Assembly (NCBI RefSeq): GCF_905475395.1
Contig: NC_058337.1
Span: 87,042,368-87,106,367 of the forward strand
From: Chrysoperla carnea
Taxonomy: Eukaryota > Arthropoda > Insecta > Neuroptera > Chrysopidae
Length of the DNA: 64,000 bases
Direction of reading: 5' to 3'
The position numbers were made by a program, and so were the translations under genes. Within the stretch, counting starts at the first letter, position 1; each line of letters starts with the position of its first letter. This document shows, in pieces, positions 41,401 through 50,556 of this stretch. The notes under the pieces are model-generated. The model did no database searches. It saw only the letters and a program-made list of their open reading frames with translations, and was not told the DNA's origin.

Positions 41401-44400
41401 GCATTTTAGCTTTGTGTAAAAGTTATTATTTTTTTGACGTTCGCAATACTTTTTTCTCTAGCTAAGTTGTTTAGAAAACAGTATCCCGTTATCATAATGG
41501 AAAATTGCCTAACTGCATAGTTTCCTGTGAATTCGCTCATGATGAATAACAGACTATTTTTGTGTTTCAACAGTTTTTTAGGGCTAACAGTTTGTCCTAA
41601 TTTATCTAGGGCTGTAATCCTTTCTTTTATCTTATCGAGATAATTTCATATATGATTTTCTTTATTGCACTTATGGATGAAAAATGTTATATTACCGTTA
41701 TCCAGGTCGTAGCTGCAGTAGTTTCTGACAATGATTAGGCGTGACTGCTTACGCCCGCTACTTAATTTGTAGTGTAGATCCACCCCTTGTGGTCTCCTCG
41801 TCTAATTTTGCTAAGCTCTAATAGAACATGAAGCCGTAGTCTCAAATATTCCCATACATTTATTTTTGTAGAACTATCTAAATCACAAAACAAATACAAT
41901 TTGTAGAACTATTTAACTTAATCTGTCTTCCTTAATTGTTTCGTCGAGACTATAATACATAGTGTTTTAATTTTCCATAGATGGAGAACAAGTTGGGCAC
42001 GTCCCTCCAGCAACATATGCTCACGCAATGACATTAGACATTGAAAATATGGCAGCTTACGTCGTAGGCGGATGGGGTACTGGACAACATTGTCAAGTCA
42101 GTCAAATACATTTACCATCTGATATATGTAGTTTATGGAGTTATCGTAAATCAAAGTGTCTCGAACATCCCGGATGTGGATTTTGTGGTATATATTCAAC
42201 AACTGGACAAAATGTAACCAAATGTCATACAAATATTCATGAAGATGCTGAAATATGTAGTGAGTTTATTGACGGTACAAAAACAAGTTTATCGGGTAAA
42301 TCCTGCACTGCCGATATAGCAAATCGTGATTGTAGTCAATTTCAAACATGTACCACATGTATAGCGACATGGTCCGTCTACGGAGACATGTCATCACAGT
42401 GTTATTGGTGTGATAATAAATGTATTAGTACAAAAAAAGAATGTAAATTCTCTGACGTAAATATCACAAGTGTAAATCAATGTCCAGAACGCAATTGTAT
42501 TGCCACCGATTGCCAACACTGTCAACAGATTGAAGGATGTGTTTGGGCACAAAAAACACATGCAAATGAAATCAAACAATCAATTTATGGAAATGTTGGT
42601 GGAGGTAATATTGAATATACTACCGAATGGAGCTGTATTCCAGAAGATAAAAAATCATCACAGAAAAAAGAATGTCCTCCACGTTGCGGTGACTATACGA
42701 CATGTTATACATGTTTAAACGCTTCTAGTGGTGAAGGTGGCTTTGGAGAATGCCATTGGTCAAATCAATTAATGGAATGTATATCACCTAGTTATCAACC
42801 CCTCTACTGTGTCGGGGGTGTTTGTGGATTAGTATTAAATCCAAGTGATATTGAATACTGCCCTGAGCCATGTACATCTTTTGATAAATGTTCAACATGT
42901 TTACGACATGCACACTGTGGTTGGTGTGCTCGACAAGGGGAAGAAGGAGATGGTATTTGTACAGAGGGTACATTAGATAGTTTAGTTGAGAACCCAGCGT
43001 TATCTTCGTGTGATGTTTTATATGCGAATGTTAAACCGGATGAGAATATAACAAATGCTGATTTCTCATGGAATTATGTACAATGTCCACCAGAAGATGA
43101 ATGTGCCAATGGACATCATACATGTGATCTAGTATCTGAAGTTTGTGTGAATTTAGATGTTGGTTTTAAATGTCAATGTGCTGCAGGTTATAAACGTAAT
43201 GGGACTGTGTGTGTACCAGTTTGTTCGCAAGGATGTGTTCGAGGTGTGTGCACAGAACCAAATATATGTAAATGTGATTTTGGATATGTAGGTGCCAATT
43301 GTAGTATACAGTGTCAATGTAATGGCCATGCTAATTGTGTTGGACCAGATAAATTAGATAAGTGTTTAGAATGTCATAATAATACAATGGTAAGTAATTT
43401 TTTCCAATTTTTAAAATATTTTTAAATGACGGTAAAATTTTTCGAAACATAGATACTCTGAAACATAAAATCTAATATTTCGAGAAATAAACATCACAAT
43501 AAAAACTTAAATTGAAGATGTCCCAAAAATTTTCTACGTAGAATTTAGAAACGATGGCTTTCCGGCCTCCATATTTTTTGTTTTCGGAATGTGTTTGGTA
43601 TGAAATTAGAATCAATAGACTCTCTATTTCAAGCTATCTACAAACTTTCAACCAAATCTTTTCTACTTTTGGAAAAAATGGAAACCAATGTTTTGCTCTA
43701 ATTTGCGCTATCGTGGGGAAAAATGATATGTACACAAAAAAATGTTTAAACAAAAGTAGTTTCTTTTTTTTAAGTTTAAATATAAGGAACATTTCTTATC
43801 TTCTTTATCTCTTGGTTTCCATTACGTCCTGAGCACGCTATAAAAATTCAATATCTCTTTTCGTTTTCAAGTTATCGTGGGGACAGACGATTAGACGGAT
43901 AAGCTGAAATAGACTAATTAGGTGATCTTATGAAATCCTATAACAGAATTTTGTTTGTAGCGCTAATATTTCTAAGCGTTACAAACTTGGGACTAAACTT
44001 AATATGCTCTTATATACATAAATGTTTCATATATACAGAGTATAATAAACGAGGTTCTGCATTAAAAATTTGTTAGTTTACTTTCAATCTCTACAATAGG
44101 ATCAAAAGAAGTAACAGTTTGAAAACAGCAAAAATTATTATAGAACTATCAGGAAACGAATAGAAAAATTTTTTATAACAAAATTATTTTACTCTTCAAC
44201 TTCGGCTTCGTGATTAGTAACTACTAAGCTAGTTTCTGCGTCTTTAACTCAATCAATTTGTTACAATCTTAGGTCATTTTGCTTTTTGATACTCTAATTG
44301 GGCTATTAAAATTAGATATATTTTCTTTGATTATTTATTAAGGGTTTAATTCTTTATTTCTAGGGATCACAATGTGAAAAATGTAAACCATTATTTGTTG

Positions 44401-47400
44401 GTGATCCTAGTAATGGTCGACAATGTGTACCATGCTTTGATTATTGTAATGGACACACAAATGTTTGTATGGATATAAATAGTACTCTTCCTGATCCTCC
44501 ATCGAATATGTCTATACCGGAATTGGAAGCGTATTTAATAGAAGGACCAAAAACTCAAGCGAAATGTGTTCGATGTGCAAATCGTACAAGTGGCAATCAA
44601 TGTGAAGATTGTGAAACTGGAACATTTAGAGGTTCAGATGATCATCGTGATCCATGCCGACCGTAAGTATATTATTAGACTTTATGGACATATTTCATTG
44701 TTTATGGCTGGTAGCAGTTAATATACACATGCATATACTTATAGTCAAATGCGAATTCAACCACTTATACACATTTAAAAATTCTATTTATAATTTAAAA
44801 ATTCAACTTGCCCTTGAAATGACCTTAAAGATCAAGTATACTTGATTCCATAAAAATCACAACAGTTAAAACATTCTAAGCGTACTCATCATATGTTATG
44901 TTATAATAGTAACACTTAGAATGTTTTAATTCGAGCGTTTTTAATGAGATAGAGTATACAAGATCAAATTAAAGGTTATCATCACATGACCTTCTCCAAG
45001 CTCTTGTGATGTCACCGCTCCGACTATGATAATGAGTTTCCGGTTTTCGAGACTTTTCCCCAGCGTATGCAAAAAAGTAAATTATCCACGAATGTAAAAG
45101 TACAAGCGATTTTCATAAAAATCTGTTTAAATTTTTTTCTAGTTGCGAATGCCATGGCCACGGTGACACATGTGACGCTATAACTGGGGAAAATTGTAAT
45201 TGTCAAAATAATACGGAGAGTGACAATTTAGGTTGTCGAAATCAAGCAAGTAAAAATGCAGCTCAACAATGTTGGATGGTACAGTGTGCAAAATGTCGTG
45301 ATACATATGTTGGTACGCCTACCGGAGGACATCAATGTTATAAAACAATGACTGCTGATAATAAAATGTGTTTCGATGCAAAACCAATTGGTAATATATT
45401 TTGTATAATATTTTTTTAGTAGTTCCCGCAGAAAAAATCACTTCGTAATATAAGAAAAGGGTTTATATGCTTTACAGAGATTACTGATTGCAACCTATTT
45501 TTGGAAACCAGTTCTATATACAAATTACAGATATATACATTAAGGTATAAATTTCGCTTGAATTTGAATTTAACAACAAAATTTTTGCTAGTTTTTTTTT
45601 TAATAAAACAAAAATTATCAATTATTTAAATTAACAAAAATATTATTACTTCAATTTACAATAAATAATGTATTATGGTGTTGCGTTTTGTTTGTAATAA
45701 GCTTTTTTTAAAGATATTTTTATGTAATTTTTTTAAGCTGAAATATGATCAAAATTAGTTTTTGTAATACAAAACTCTGAGAAGGTTTATTTTGAATAAA
45801 ATCGTACATGGAATTAAAACTTCTGCTTCAAGAATTTCAGCTTAGCATTATATTCTCTATGACCATAAAATTGGTAAAAATAAAAAAATTTTACCTAAAA
45901 TTAAAAAATTTTACATGAAAATCTACCCAACTTCAGAACTAGCGGGTGCCGATAGAACTACTTTGACACCGATTAAACTTGTAAACTATTTGCTAAACAA
46001 TCATTTCGCATCCAAAATGGAACTTTTATTAAATAATCATGGACAACTACAGGCATCCGATTTTTTTTTAATTTAAATAAATTTGGCAGGGTTTATTAAA
46101 GTCGTTAAAAAGCAACCAAATATCTTACCACGATTTACAACCTTACCATGATTAAAATATCAAATATAAAAATTCTGGCATAGAAAACTCCACAAATGTA
46201 CTATGAATGCTTAACAAATATACAAAAAACCCATTCAACTTCAGAGATTTGAACTTTCTGTGTAAAATACTTCCATAAAAACTCAATCCCCTCTCTTAAA
46301 TCTTTGAAGCATTTTCAGCTTTTATCAAAGCTCATTATATGATTTTCTTGTGCTGGGCATAGACACACCAGATGCTCTATCGTTTATTCTTGCTCATCAC
46401 ATTTCTTTGATTTGCGTCGTATTCCCCGAAAAATTTGTCATTTGTGATTCCTCATTTTTTCAAGTTGATCCCGACAGCATAACGTCTCTAGACAACTCAC
46501 CACTATCTTTGATCTTGTTATCACCTTTGATATAATGTAATTAATTGCATGGCTATAACTGAGTAAATTATGACTATAACTGAGTAAATTATGACATCAC
46601 TCAGTGGTATGTCATTATAAACGACTCTTGAATATCGAACACCTCTGAATATATATTTACGGCACCTCCCATCGGGATTACATATGATGTATCGACTGTT
46701 CTTCAACTGAGTTATTTTCCGGCTCAGAAAATCTGAGTCTTAACAGATATTTCTCTGATTGTGAACCAATTTTAATGATTTTTTATACCTCGAGGATCTT
46801 CCTAATTAAATTCCAGCTTCAAATTGAAACACATTTTATTGAAATTTTTTACACTTTTCCTCATTTGTTTTTAACTTTCAAATTGTCCCATCAGCAGAGG
46901 GGTATTTTATAATGTTAATGTTAACCAGTGCATTTCATTGGATAAAAACTTTAAATTAATAATTTTATTAGTTTAGGTTTTAATTGATCAGGTATTTTTT
47001 AATACTTGTAGTACATAGTGTCGTTTTTCCAAAGCTTTGCCTGTTCTCATATCTGAATACTATTAAACACAACTAGATGTCACTTATAATTTTTTTTTAA
47101 ATTCTAGATGAATGTAAAATGAAACCAAAACCATTGAATCCAGGCGAAACAGTTTTCTTTGCAGTACAACCACATTTTATGAATGTTGATATACGAATTA
47201 TTATTGATGTGACACAGGGAAGTTTGGATTTGTTTTTAAGTCCGCAATCGGATACATTCATTGTCAATTACAATAACTCAATGGGTATGCATCAAGTCGA
47301 GTTAGATCCACGATATCGACGAAAAGGCGAAGAACATTTTGTTGAACTAATTGCCCATGGTAATAATTCATCATTTGATAAAAACAATCAACCAGATTTT

Positions 47401-48078
47401 CCATGGATCGAGCGTGAAATTCGTGGATTAAGTACCTACGTAACTATTGAACGTCGTAATACAATGTTAGTTGTACGTGGTCTACGTGATCGTTTAGTAT
47501 TAACACTTCCTCAACATAAACATGAATTAAGTACAACTAAATTTTATTTAGTACTCCAAGCATTGAATGGTGATCATTCAGGCCGTGCCAGTTATGGAAT
47601 GGTTTTTTTCCGACAAGATCAATTACATATTGATTTGTTTGTATTCTTTTCTGTGTTTTTCTCATGTTTTTTCTTATTTTTGGCCGCATGTGTGGTTGCA
47701 TGGAAAGCAAAACAAGCTGCTGATATACGTCGAGCACGACGACGTCATGTCGTTGAAATGTTACATATGGCAAAACGTCCATTTGCTTCTGTATCATTAA
47801 TCATTGGTCCCCGTACACCGGTAGCGTTACGTCGCCTAAAAAGTAGAGGACGTGCGTCTTATACAACAGTGGGTGATGTACGTCCTGTTGCGATTGAACC
47901 GACTGAAGATAATGTTGCTGCTGTTGCTACAGTGTTTATAAAACTTCCAGGTGGGCGACAGGCTCCCGTCCGACTTGCTTTAGCCTCCTCGCTCATCCTA
48001 CTCGCCAGACAATTCCCGCCTGGTGGACGAGCATTCCTCAGACGACGTAGTGCTCAACAAGCGCTACCACCATCCTAA
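26076..48078 (+). CDS. Megf8: MEGF8 homologue, complete nine-exon gene
   Basis: Exons: 26076-26447, 34406-35660, 36706-37302, 37611-40780, 41142-41286, 41981-43389, 44364-44662, 45143-45390 and 47108-48078. Every intron is GT-AG, phases agree throughout, and the spliced frame totals 8,466 nt (about 2,821 aa plus stop), matching the roughly 2,800 aa of vertebrate MEGF8. Domains in order: signal peptide (about 1-33), CUB1 (about 35-145), two EGF modules (149-210), first Kelch propeller, repeated PSI-type Cys-rich modules, EGF-Ca (about 1166-1212), laminin-type EGF, CUB2 (about 1340-1470), EGF, second Kelch propeller, more PSI, EGF-Ca, laminin-EGF, a membrane-proximal domain, TM helix (about 2673-2697) and a cytoplasmic tail of about 124 aa. 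The tail has MAKRPFA at about 2719. In vertebrates MEGF8 works with MGRN1 and MOSMO to ubiquitinate Smoothened and other receptors; that role is only inferred here. Attractin is excluded by the double CUB/Kelch layout and length. Confidence 0.95.
26955..27525. mobile_element. Inverted-repeat element in MEGF8 intron 1
   Basis: The left end (GTATCAGAATAAATGGCCAT, then ATTCGAGGAGCTAATAGGG) is imperfectly inverted at the right end (CCCATAAGTCCCTCGAATAT, then TTTATTCTGATACACC). AATAAACATGT also lies on both sides. The interior is non-coding. Two 70-codon minus frames at 27321-27552 are by-products. Confidence 0.7.
28235..28290. repeat. Fragment resembling a dispersed insect repeat
   Basis: AACTAGCTTGATACCCGCCC and GCTTCACTGGGC resemble a motif (ACTAGCTT…CCCGCCCGCTTC…GGGC) seen in dispersed insect repeats. 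A weaker relative lies at about 32168 (ACTAGCTGTGAACTACTCAC). I do not assign a class. Confidence 0.4.
28400..29830 (-). mobile_element. Degenerate non-LTR retrotransposon (reverse transcriptase remnant)
   Basis: On the minus strand, FDFYADDIAIL is readable with the catalytic YADD box at 29586-29597, followed by LVTKTMAL. Upstream in another frame is a stretch ending NLLIGLKELG, the usual sequence just before YADD in R1/Jockey-like elements. Downstream near 29341-29371 is a LVVILDVK..W..H pattern resembling the family's YLGVILD motif. Frameshifts and stops break it throughout, so it is a dead insertion in MEGF8 intron 1, antisense to the host gene. The outer limits are estimates. Confidence 0.75.
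30230..30690. repeat. Diverged tandem duplication, ~240-bp period
   Basis: Unit 1 starts near 30234 and unit 2 near 30473. Shared landmarks are TTTTTTCCC.AAGTG, CTACA.AGTTTTCCGAT.AACCGATC, TTATAGTTATTCAATCAGTA, CAAAATTAG.GGGTC and CCAATCG. The 95-codon frame in unit 2 has no counterpart in unit 1, so it is not a gene. Confidence 0.8.
31161..31237. repeat. Hairpin, ~35-bp arms, GC-richer than surroundings
   Basis: AGAATGTCTCAGATTTCATG at the left is inverted as CATGAGATCTGAGACATTCT at the right. The inner part pairs (G)TCACCCTCGGCTTCG with CTTCGGGCGACAATG imperfectly. It is probably the end of a dispersed element. Confidence 0.75.
31725..32525 (+). repeat. Dispersed repeat family E1, copy 3 (long, interrupted)
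   Basis: E1 landmarks occur in plus orientation: CAAGGTATACTAAGTTTAGT, GTTTGTAACGCTTAAAAATA, CCGTCCGTCCGTCTGTCAAC, ACACGATAACTCAAAAAAGA and, at the far end, GGTATTTCAACAATTTAACT. The middle is longer than in copy 1 and contains an unrelated segment beginning near 32168. Confidence 0.8.
32956..32985. repeat. (AAT)n microsatellite
   Basis: About ten uninterrupted AAT/ATA triplets in MEGF8 intron 1. A similar run occurs at 40827-40852 in intron 4. Confidence 0.95.
33375..34290. repeat. Split copy of the 35737 family around an internally repeated ~150-bp unit
   Basis: Parts of the family at 33375-33490 (AGTTTGATGGGGGACATTAT, AATTTAGATCCTAAAAAGTA) and 34140-34290 (CACTTTAAATTAGAAAGTTG, AATCGTTAGCTATCGAAGG) are separated by an insert. 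The insert has three diverged copies of CCAAAAATACCT…(33521, 33769, 33921) and of ACG.TTT.CGGAA…(33602, 33711, 33859). The 81-codon frame inside is not credible as a gene. Confidence 0.65.
34406..35660 (+). CDS. Megf8: MEGF8 exon 2: end of CUB1, two EGF modules, Kelch propeller 1
   Basis: The exon opens with MLILLYSDTNYALHGFRAEF, completing CUB1. It continues with EGF modules CPNNCSTHGVC…CS and CPDGCG…CS, then Kelch blades with YVFGGY, FVVYGGK, YLFGGS and LIVYGGV. The donor is GTAAAT at 35661, phase 1. Confidence 0.95.
35737..36557. mobile_element. ~820-bp foldback element with ~340-bp terminal inverted repeats
   Basis: It lies in MEGF8 intron 2. Left landmarks are CTAATAGCTTGTTC, CCAATCAAAAAATAACTTT, AGTTTGATGG, TTCTCCAGGTTGCTTTAATA, CACTTTAAATTAAAAAGTTG, TTAATCGAAAGAAAACACG and GTTGTCAAGGAC. 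Inverted equivalents run back from the right end (GAACTAGGCCCAATCTTATG, TTTGATTGCTTAACTA, GAGCTATTAGCCATAAT). The core holds AGAGGACATTCACCTGT. Related copies lie at 5090-5775 and, in pieces, at 33375-34290. No transposase is visible, so it would be non-autonomous. Confidence 0.8.
36706..37302 (+). CDS. Megf8: MEGF8 exon 3: last Kelch blades and first PSI module
   Basis: Acceptor ACTTTTTAG; the split Gly codon restores NIIGNYLIVFGGY. Kelch motifs YLIVFGGYSH and TLILVGGYHG are followed by a PSI-type module (CPKHRSYAECSADPECGWC). Donor GTAAGT at 37303, phase 1. Confidence 0.94.
37611..40780 (+). CDS. Megf8: MEGF8 exon 4: PSI modules, EGF-Ca, laminin-EGF, CUB2, EGF, Kelch propeller 2
   Basis: This is the largest exon (3,170 nt). 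It has a domain starting DNYGVCGVRED, several CxxCxxxxxCGWC PSI-type modules, the calcium-binding EGF DVDECRLGLHNC, laminin-type EGF (CDCNGHG…CYCEGNTEG), CUB2 (ECLWVVSPD…IYVYDGLPD…GYLTVHY) and an EGF module. Kelch blades follow with WMFGGYS, YVYGGLTG, LILIGGFS and FVFGGYS. Donor GTAAGA at 40781, phase 0. Confidence 0.95.
41142..41286 (+). CDS. Megf8: MEGF8 exon 5: Kelch blade
   Basis: A small 145-nt exon between TTTTTTAG and GTAAG. It reads PLRRFLHSAVTTDD, then FMLVFGGRAKPN and LWVRLVSHG. This supplies one Kelch blade and joins propeller 2 across the intron in phase. Confidence 0.93.
41981..43389 (+). CDS. Megf8: MEGF8 exon 6: last Kelch strand, PSI modules, EGF-Ca, start of laminin-EGF
   Basis: After the split Asp codon, DGEQVGHVPPATYAHAMTL leads to AAYVVGGWGTGQHC. 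Four or more PSI-type Cys modules follow (e.g. CSTCLRHAHCGWCARQ), then the EGF-Ca module DECANGHHTCDL and a laminin-EGF start (CQCNGHANC). Donor GTAAGT at 43390, phase 0. Confidence 0.94.
43390..44363 (+). other. MEGF8 intron 6 with E1 repeat copy 4
   Basis: The intron carries an inverse-oriented E1 copy at about 43650-44050: TTTTCAAGTTATCGTGGGGA, GACAGACGATTAGACGGA, ATATTTCTAAGCGTTACAAA and CTTGGGACTAAACTTAATAT. Nothing else is recognised. Confidence 0.8.
44364..44662 (+). CDS. Megf8: MEGF8 exon 7: laminin-EGF continuation
   Basis: Acceptor TTTATTTCTAG. Reads GSQCEKCKPLFVGDPSNGRQ, then CDYCNGH-type spacing and CVRCANRTSGNQCEDCETG. Donor GTAAGT at 44663, phase 2. Laminin-type EGF cysteine spacing is clear. 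Confidence 0.94.
45143..45390 (+). CDS. Megf8: MEGF8 exon 8: laminin-EGF module
   Basis: Too interrupted to stand as a long frame alone, but in phase it reads CECHGHGDTCDAITGENCNC followed by WMVQCAKCRDTYVGTPTGGH. Acceptor ATTTTTTTCTAG, donor GTAATA at 45391, phase 1. Confidence 0.93.
45391..47107 (+). other. MEGF8 intron 8 containing a LINE 3' fragment
   Basis: The intron is AT-rich and includes the minus-strand LINE fragment at 46276-46740. No other feature is recognised. Acceptor TTTTTTTAAATTCTAG, ending at 47107. Confidence 0.85.
46276..46740 (-). mobile_element. 5'-truncated LINE 3' end, copy A
   Basis: It is closely related to 48476-49000: CTTTGAAGCATTTTCAG, GCATAGACACACCAGAT, CTCTATCGTTT, TTTGCGTCGTATTCC, CAACTCACCACTATCTTTGA, TGACATCACTCAGTGGTATG and CATTATAAACGACTCTTGAA. 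On the minus strand it matches the RNase H and Cys/His tail region of the second copy. It has an internal duplication of CTATAACTGAGTAAATTATG. Confidence 0.75.
47108..48078 (+). CDS. Megf8: MEGF8 exon 9: membrane-proximal domain, TM helix, cytoplasmic tail
   Basis: Starts with the split Asp codon (DECKMKPKPLNPGETVFF). A membrane-proximal region containing VDIRIIIDVTQGSLDLFLSP follows. The TM helix is FVFFSVFFSCFFLFLAACVV. The basic juxtamembrane segment RRARRRH leads to MAKRPFA (47767-47787), and the tail ends LPPS before TAA at 48076-48078. AATAAA follows at 48306. The last ~130 coding bases are notably GC-richer than the rest. Confidence 0.95.
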
Positions 48079-50269
48079 ACACAAGATATTTTATATATTC
48101 TATTTATATATGTATATTATTAATTCATTAATTATTATTATAAATTTTAAATGTGAGATATACCTGTTTTTAAAAATAATATATTTTAAAGGAATATTAT
48201 TGTACACCTTAGTACAAACGACAAAAAACAACAACAAAAATCCATGACATGTTATTTGTTTTATACATTTTTTTTTCACTTGATTTGTTACGTAAAAAAA
48301 CATTTAATAAAATTTTAAAAGATTGTTTCAATAATTTTTATTACATAAGTTCTGTTTGTGTTATCTTTTTTAATCTTTGTCCCAGATGGGCCACATTAAT
48401 GTCATCCTTTTTTTGACCCACATAAAAGTTGAATAGTAGGTAGGTTGGTTGGAAAATTCATTCGGTATGCTTAGAATAAAAACCCAATCACCACTCTTAA
48501 ACCTTTGAAGCATTTTCAGGTTTTATCAAAGCTCATTATTTTCTTGATGTCCATTTCCACCTCTCCTCCAAAGCCATGTAGAAAACCTTCCCCAAAAATT
48601 ATAGAACGCCGATTTCCTTGTGCTAGGCATAGACACACCAGATACTCTATCGTTTTTTCTTGCTCGTCATATTTCCAACTTTTGCGTCGTATTCCTCGAA
48701 AAAGTTGTCATTTGTCATAGCATCTCTAGGCAGCTCACCACTATCTTTGATCTTGTTGTCACATTTGATATAATGTAATTAATTGCAGCCTGGCTAACTG
48801 AGTAAATTATGACATCACTCAGTGGTATGTCATTATAAACGACTCTTGAATATCGAGTACCTCCGAATAGAAACTTACGGCAGCTCCCATCGGGGTTATA
48901 TATAAGCATGAGCATATGGAGATGTATGTTGTTCATCAATGACGATGTATCGTTGTTCTTCAAGATACTTATGTATCTTTCCTCTACTGCACTGTTTGAG
49001 ATATCTACTTTCGTTTTTTCGAAGTTTCTGAATGAGGGAATATAATGGACCCGAATCTCAGTAGCATCAAATTTATTATTTTTAAATGTAAGGATTTTAA
49101 AATAAAAAATAACGAAATTTCTTAATAAATAGTTTATTATCAACAATTAATACAAATTTTAAAAATAAAAGTAGAAGTAAATGGGATCATGTAAATGATG
49201 TTCCTTTCATTAGAGCTAAGACTTAACACAATGCTGACACATAAATGTACTTTCTTACCATGTACTAACGGATGAACCAGGATACTATAGATTCTTAATT
49301 TATAGTATCGAACACAAAAAAAACCTAACAAATAAAAATCTGCGCAAGTATCAGTAGTAACTCACAAATCTTTTTTTTAATAGTATTTCTTATAAAGTTA
49401 GGGAAGTATAACAGTTATTGATGATATAGTTCATTCTTGGAGCACTGTAAGCTCAAGGAAATTTTAGAAGCATTCAGTTGTCAAATAGAAATTTTTTATT
49501 TCTAATCTATTAAATAAGTTATGAAAACTTGATGCAAATAATCGGAGAAAATAAATCAGAATAAAATATTTTTATGAAAGAAACTATTCTGGACGAAAAT
49601 GAAAGTGTTTTAGTTGAAGCGTTATTCTGTCTTGAGCCTCCGTCAGCATTTTTGCTTATCTAAACATCATTCTTTCAATTATGTACAAAATTATGCGTCG
49701 TTGTAAATCTTATTATAGAGGAACATTTGTATGAATCTTAATGAAACTTTGGTATGATAACTTGTACTAAATAACATAATGTAGCGACAATCATTTTATA
49801 AACAACAATATAATAATATATCTGGAACGCGTACTAGTCAGATCCAAATATGGACAAGTTTTATTTAAGAAAAGGAAAGAAGAATAACGCAATTTCCGCT
49901 TTATTTTATATAATTAAGTATATTACTAGCCAAACTTGTGTTCCTTTTTACGATATAAAGGGTCATGTGATTCCTCGTGTCCAATTACTTAATTTTCAAA
50001 CGATACTAATTTTGCAAATTAATACACATAAACAAAAAGTCCCATTTTGAATTTCTTTGAAAAAATTGTAACTGTCCATGTAATGAGATAATTTCATTTC
50101 AAACTGTCTCTTAATTGTGAATCATATTATCGATAAAAGATTTTAGAGACAGATATTTCCAAAAACATATCCATAATTAATGCACGTTACAGCAATTAGC
50201 TCATCAATAACTTTAACTGCAGTGAATTTTGTTAAAATGGATTATATGTGCAATTTTGTTAAATGAATT
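48079..50269. other. Intergenic region between MEGF8 and the PAN/ZP gene (convergent)
   Basis: It holds the MEGF8 3' UTR (AATAAA at 48306-48311) and a minus-strand LINE fragment (48476-49146). The rest is AT-rich sequence with no recognised feature. Both flanking genes end here. Confidence 0.75.
48476..49146 (-). mobile_element. 5'-truncated LINE 3' end, copy B (RNase H and Cys/His tail)
   Basis: On the minus strand a frame reads SVSQAAINYIISNVTTRSKI then VVSCLEML, resembling the RNase H SDSQAAL…SKLV motif of R1/Jockey-like elements. In a later frame (near 48618-48655) it reads EKTIEYLVCLC, the degenerate HxxCxC tail of such elements, followed by DIKKIMSFDK. Stops and frameshifts show it is dead. 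It is oriented opposite to MEGF8, like copy A. Confidence 0.75.
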
Positions 50270-50556
50270 CTAATCGTAAATGGAAGAAGATGGTCCAATA
50301 TACAAATGGTCATCCCATTGAAGCCTTCGCTGAGAATTATTGCTTCTTTGTGTTCCGCAACTACAATTACTTTGTGCTCTACTTTGTGTATCGCTCAAAG
50401 CTGATGTTGGCTCAATGTAAGTCATACCATAAAGTTTTTTATACTTTCGTACGACCATAATACAACCGACAAAGATAATCAGTTGAATAACAAACCATAA
50501 TATTAAAAGACCCAATAAAAGATAATAATCCAAACAAACCTCGTTTCGACCAATAT
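50270..50556 (-). CDS. PAN/ZP gene last exon: TM helix and cytoplasmic tail
   Basis: Acceptor TTTTATGTTTTAG. Reads DIGRNEVCLDYYLLLGLLIL followed by WFVIQLIIFVGCIMVV (TM) and RKYKKLYG. A Ser/Gln/Arg-rich tail ends SSIYD. The true frame begins upstream of the TTG that could be mistaken for a start. Confidence 0.88.

Noticed and set aside
26076-48078. Attractin/attractin-like as identity of the large gene
   Set aside because: Attractins are about 1,200-1,400 aa with one CUB and one Kelch propeller. This gene has two of each and about 2,821 aa, as in MEGF8.
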